Of a stretch of 64,000 nt of DNA, positions 61,168 through 64,000 are shown one piece after another. This DNA is from UKL13-2 sp036394575 (GTDB lineage Bacteria > Pseudomonadota > Gammaproteobacteria > Burkholderiales > Usitatibacteraceae): positions 62,001-126,000 of the forward strand of contig DASWEY010000082.1 of assembly GCA_036394575.1 (NCBI GenBank), given 5' to 3'. The position numbers were made by a program, and so were the translations under genes. Each line of letters starts with the position of its first letter. Positions within the stretch are counted from its first letter, which is position 1. Under the pieces are notes generated by a model. It was given only the letters and a program-made list of their open reading frames with translations. It was not told where the DNA came from and ran no database searches.

Positions 61168-61424
61168 GTTTTTGGCTCCGTTTGAATAGTAAACGCTCAA
61201 CGTACGAACATATATTGCGATGACAGCGGATCTCCCGAAAAGACCAATCGTCGTCCTGCTACGTCAAGCCGTAGCTAAAGTCTACTCCTTCGGGTTTTCA
61301 GGTACGCTGATAGCGCTTGCGCCCGGTTGGTGAACTCTGCGGTGTACAAGGCAGGGGAAGAAAATCACCCCCCAAGATGCGACCGGGCGGCAACAGCGCG
61401 GGCGATAATTGCTAAACTCCCGTC
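61168..61424. other. Divergent promoter region of the His-rich protein and hslO
   Basis: 257 bp without a gene. No clear operator or hairpin is visible; promoters for the two divergent genes must lie here. Confidence 0.4.
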
Positions 61425-62291
61425 ATGACTATTCAGACCGATTACAGCCGTCGTTTTACGCTCGACAACCTCGATATCCGTGGCCAGGTGGTGCGTCTCT
61501 CGACTGCCTGGCGGGGTTTGAGCGGCAAGCGCAATTACCCTGCAAATGTGAACAGCTATTTGGGCGAAATGGCTTGCGTTTCAGTACTGGTGGGTGCCGG
61601 ACTGAAACATGCCGGTCGAGCGACCCTGCAGATTCAGGGCGGTGCGGCCGCTAAACTTGCGGTGGTCGACTGCACCCATGAGCTTGGCATTCGCGGCATG
61701 GCCTCCTTCGCTGCCGCCGACAGCGCTGCCACTTTTGCCGAATGGGTGGCTGGCGGGCGTATTGCACTGACAGTCGCACGAGCCGACAGCAGCCAGATGT
61801 ATCAAAGTATCGTGCCGGTATCTGGTATTACCGTGGCCGAGTGTTTCGAGCATTATTTCGACCAGTCTGAACAATTGCCCACGCATTTATGGCTGGCCGC
61901 AAACAGTGAGGGCGCGGGCGCACTGTTGTTGCAAAAGCTCCCCAAGGCCGATGAGAAGGATGCTGACGGCTGGGCGCGCGTCGAGCAACTGGCCGCCTCG
62001 GTCACGGCCGGCGAATTGATCGGGCTGGATGCTGAAGTGCTGCTCACTCGCCTGTTTCATGAAGAAGATGTGCGATTGTATGAGCCGCGGTTGGTACAGT
62101 CCGCCTGCAAACGCAATGAGGAAAAGGTCAAAACCATGTTGCGTTCGCTGGGCCGCGCCGAACTGGATGCCACCCTTGCTGAACTGGGCGAGATTCTGGT
62201 CAGGGACGATATGTGCAACGAAGAATACCGCTTCGACCGCGCAGCTGTTGATGCGCTGTTCGAGGTGTTGCCAGACAACGGCGCGCTATAA
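61425..62291 (+). CDS. hslO: Hsp33-type chaperone with incomplete zinc/redox centre
   Basis: Hsp33 is a cytoplasmic holdase switched on by oxidation of four zinc-bound cysteines. The N-terminal body is typical (TLDNLDIRGQVVRLSTAW; NYPANVNSYLGEMACVSVLV; AELATFAEWVAGG-type segment) and the C-terminal region aligns well (KVKTMLRSLGRAELDATLAE; CNEEYRFDRAAVDALFEVLP). At the zinc site, however, only C228 and C264 remain: the positions matching E. coli C234 and C265 are R230 and D261, with all spacings kept. It could therefore not bind zinc in the known way. Length 288 aa is normal. Confidence 0.9.
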   Translation: MTIQTDYSRRFTLDNLDIRGQVVRLSTAWRGLSGKRNYPANVNSYLGEMACVSVLVGAGLKHAGRATLQIQGGAAAKLAVVDCTHELGIRGMASFAAADSAATFAEWVAGGRIALTVARADSSQMYQSIVPVSGITVAECFEHYFDQSEQLPTHLWLAANSEGAGALLLQKLPKADEKDADGWARVEQLAASVTAGELIGLDAEVLLTRLFHEEDVRLYEPRLVQSACKRNEEKVKTMLRSLGRAELDATLAELGEILVRDDMCNEEYRFDRAAVDALFEVLPDNGAL

Positions 62292-62387
62292 CGCCGTATC
62301 CATTCCCGATCGGTCAGAAAGACGACTGGCACAACGCCGCGCCCTGTTGCTTTCCCGGCCGCTCCCCTAGGTTGGCGCCGCCTTGGG

Positions 62388-62855
62388 CTATGCAGGCTTC
62401 GTACCCGCATAGGCCTGGGGATTGAATTTTTCCATCCATTTTTCCGGTGCAAGAACCGGCGCGAAGCCGAATTTTTCGTACAACCTGTGCGCATCACTGG
62501 TAAGCAGGATCCAGCGCCGCAGGCCCTGCAGCTCAGGATGACTCATCACGCACTGCATCAACCACCTGGCCAGACCCTTGCCACGGTGAGCCTCGAGCAC
62601 AAACACATCACCAAGGTAAGCAATGGTGGCACGATCAGTGATGACGCGGGCGAAACCGATTTGCGTATCTCGATGAAGCAGGGAAAAACAAAGTGAATTG
62701 GCAATCTCGGTAGCCACCACGTTGCGGGAAATGTCCCGAGCCCAGTATGACTCTTCGCACAGAAAGCGGTGCACCACTTCCAGCGAAGTCGCGGCGGGAT
62801 CGCATGACACCAGATATTCATCGCGTGACCAGGAAGGCGCTACGATCATCTCCAT
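62388..62855 (-). CDS. GNAT-family N-acetyltransferase
   Basis: A 155-residue acetyl-CoA-dependent acetyltransferase. The acetyl-CoA binding motif A is YLGDVFVLEAHRGKGLARWL (RGKG loop), followed by WILLTSDAHRLYEKFGFAPV, the typical end of the fold. An N-terminal VVHRFLCEESYWARDI stretch is also common in this subfamily. The substrate is unknown. It lies 8 bp after hemY on the same strand and could be co-transcribed. Convergent with hslO. Confidence 0.9.
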   Translation of the reverse strand: MEMIVAPSWSRDEYLVSCDPAATSLEVVHRFLCEESYWARDISRNVVATEIANSLCFSLLHRDTQIGFARVITDRATIAYLGDVFVLEAHRGKGLARWLMQCVMSHPELQGLRRWILLTSDAHRLYEKFGFAPVLAPEKWMEKFNPQAYAGTKPA

Positions 62856-62863
62856 GGATGCCT

Positions 62864-64000
62864 TCAGCGTGCCAGTTCCGCACTGCGGCGGATGTGCCGG
62901 ATGGCCTCGTCACGCCTACCGATCTGTTCCATCAATCGTGCCAGCGTCATGTGCGCATCCAGCGTGGGCTCCAGCGCGACGCTGGCTTCCAGATAGCTCT
63001 GTGCCTTGCCCCACAGCGCCTGGCGCATGCATAACTTGCCAAGAGCGGCGAGCAATACCGGGTCGCGCGCATGTAGCTTCAGCCAGCGCTCGGCCCGCTC
63101 AATCTGCATCAGGGTCGAATCGGATTTGCAATCGGCATAAACTGCGGCCAATGAACTGTCCCAACCCGTGCTCCCGCGCTCATCTATGGTCGCGTCAATG
63201 ATGTCCTTGGCGTCATTTCCGCAGCCGAGTGCAATCAGGCGCCGCGCAACTGCAACCGCAATCGACACATCGTAACGGGCTTCGAGTGAAATCGCCTGCC
63301 AGGTGGCCAGGATCGCTTCCCGGCTGGCGGGGCGAGACTTGATCAGGTTGAGCTCTGCGTTCAGGCGCAATTGCTGTGCCGCGGCTTCAGGCATCAGACC
63401 GGACTTGGTAAGCGGGCCCAGCGAGGCCAGCACATCTTCCCAGGCTTTTTCCGCTACCTCGGCCTCGACTTTCATTTTCAGCACACCGGGATTTTTCGGT
63501 GCGGTCTGGGCAAGGTCCTTGAGCAGGCTGAGCGCATCCCTGGCGCGGCCTTCGGCAAGCAGCATATAAGCCTTGGAAGCATCACGCATTTCACTGGAAT
63601 TGGCGCTGCGAATCCGCTCCAGATAGGGCACAGCGGCGTTCGAGTTGCCCCCCTCGTGCGCCGCCCAGGCCGCGACCGTTGCGGCAAGGTCGCGAGTGCC
63701 ATCGTGAGTCTCGTCGGCGGACATGGCCGATCGTGCCTGTAGCTCAGCCTGGCGGAATTGTCCTGAAAACAGGGATTTCAAGCTGGCGTAAAGCGCCATA
63801 CGGGATTTGTTGCGCTGCCGCTCGCGACGTTTGGCACGCAAGGCGCGGCGCAAGCGGTAGGCCCAGCCAGCAAGACGCAACGCGACATAGGCAACGGTAA
63901 ATAGCGTCATCATAAAGATGACAAACAACATGACGGATAACTCCGCTCGCCAAGGCGGCACTACAAACACCACATAACCACTGCCGTAACGGCCGGCCAG
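62864..64000 (-). CDS. hemY: HemY-type TPR protein of the inner membrane (partial at window end)
   Basis: A tetratricopeptide protein anchored in the inner membrane, encoded after hemX in hem gene clusters; its role in heme synthesis is not settled. The frame is open to the last base of the window, so about 20-25 residues of the start (first membrane helix) are missing; the visible part begins LAGRYGSGYVVFVVPPWRAE. A second helix follows (LFVIFMMTLFTVAYVALRLA), then basic residues and TPR helices (AAVPYLERIRSANSSEMRDA; ALGKLCMRQALWGKAQSYLE). Not related to the oxidase also called HemY in Gram-positive bacteria. Confidence 0.92.
   Translation of the reverse strand: MAGRYGSGYVVFVVPPWRAELSVMLFVIFMMTLFTVAYVALRLAGWAYRLRRALRAKRRERQRNKSRMALYASLKSLFSGQFRQAELQARSAMSADETHDGTRDLAATVAAWAAHEGGNSNAAVPYLERIRSANSSEMRDASKAYMLLAEGRARDALSLLKDLAQTAPKNPGVLKMKVEAEVAEKAWEDVLASLGPLTKSGLMPEAAAQQLRLNAELNLIKSRPASREAILATWQAISLEARYDVSIAVAVARRLIALGCGNDAKDIIDATIDERGSTGWDSSLAAVYADCKSDSTLMQIERAERWLKLHARDPVLLAALGKLCMRQALWGKAQSYLEASVALEPTLDAHMTLARLMEQIGRRDEAIRHIRRSAELAR

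Noticed and set aside
1..64000. CRISPR arrays, tRNA or rRNA genes, prophage, toxin-antitoxin pairs
   Set aside because: No regular spaced repeats, no cloverleaf-type sequences with CCA ends, no phage structural genes and no paired small genes of that kind were recognised in a reading of both strands.

Overview
The window reads as chromosomal DNA of a betaproteobacterium, most likely from the Burkholderiales/Nitrosomonadales group, and it spans the replication-origin neighbourhood. The evidence is gene order: pilMNOPQ-aroK-aroB; def-fmt-rsmB-DUF4390-ntrY-ntrX; LysM-dprA-topB; gyrB-dnaN-dnaA / rpmH-rnpA-yidD-yidC-mnmE-mnmG-rsmG-parA-parB; then the complete F1Fo ATP synthase operon followed by glmU-glmS. 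No rRNA, tRNA, CRISPR array or prophage was seen. The species cannot be named from sequence alone.

Layout. 1-6226 (+): the end of the type IV pilus assembly/secretin operon and two shikimate-pathway genes. 6207-14246: a small TPR protein, then a dipeptide-type ABC importer (binding protein, two permeases, two ATPases) directly followed by two zinc-dependent amidohydrolases, one with a histidine-rich tail. 14265-21227 (-): peptide deformylase, Met-tRNA formyltransferase, 16S rRNA m5C methylase, a DUF4390 protein and an NtrY/NtrX-like two-component system whose regulator has a degenerate AAA+ domain. 21438-26772 (+): LysM protein, DprA and a long topoisomerase III. 26792-35931: an accessory stretch of lone redox and regulatory genes, with a decaying cytochrome b561/YceI operon, two NmrA-like reductases, a LysR regulator, a truncated IS3-family element, a truncated conserved gene and an Rrf2-controlled reductase. 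35932-41090 (-): gyrB, dnaN, dnaA. 41383-49968 (+): ribosomal protein L34, RNase P protein, membrane insertion, tRNA U34 modification and ParAB partitioning. 50167-60630 (+): ATP synthase, glmU and glmS. 60748-64000: a His-rich secreted protein, an Hsp33-type chaperone that has lost half of its zinc site, an acetyltransferase and the start of HemY.

How the parts work together. The origin core holds two perfect DnaA boxes in an AT-rich spacer between dnaN and dnaA, another upstream of dnaA, and two parS sites flanking mnmE, a few kb from parAB. The accessory stretch between topB and gyrB looks like a zone of gene turnover: at least three genes are broken there, and operator-like palindromes can still be read next to the LysR, Rrf2 and reductase genes.

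Most noteworthy: (1) an NtrX-like regulator with an intact receiver and Fis-type helix-turn-helix but no usable Walker A/B or GAFTGA motif; (2) Hsp33 with Cys-Arg and Asp-Cys in place of the four-cysteine redox switch; (3) a YceI gene broken by an exact 8-bp tandem duplication; (4) a peptide importer coupled to two zinc deacylases; (5) a shared operator upstream of both an Rrf2 repressor and its neighbouring reductase. I found no convincing wholly new defence or biosynthetic system.
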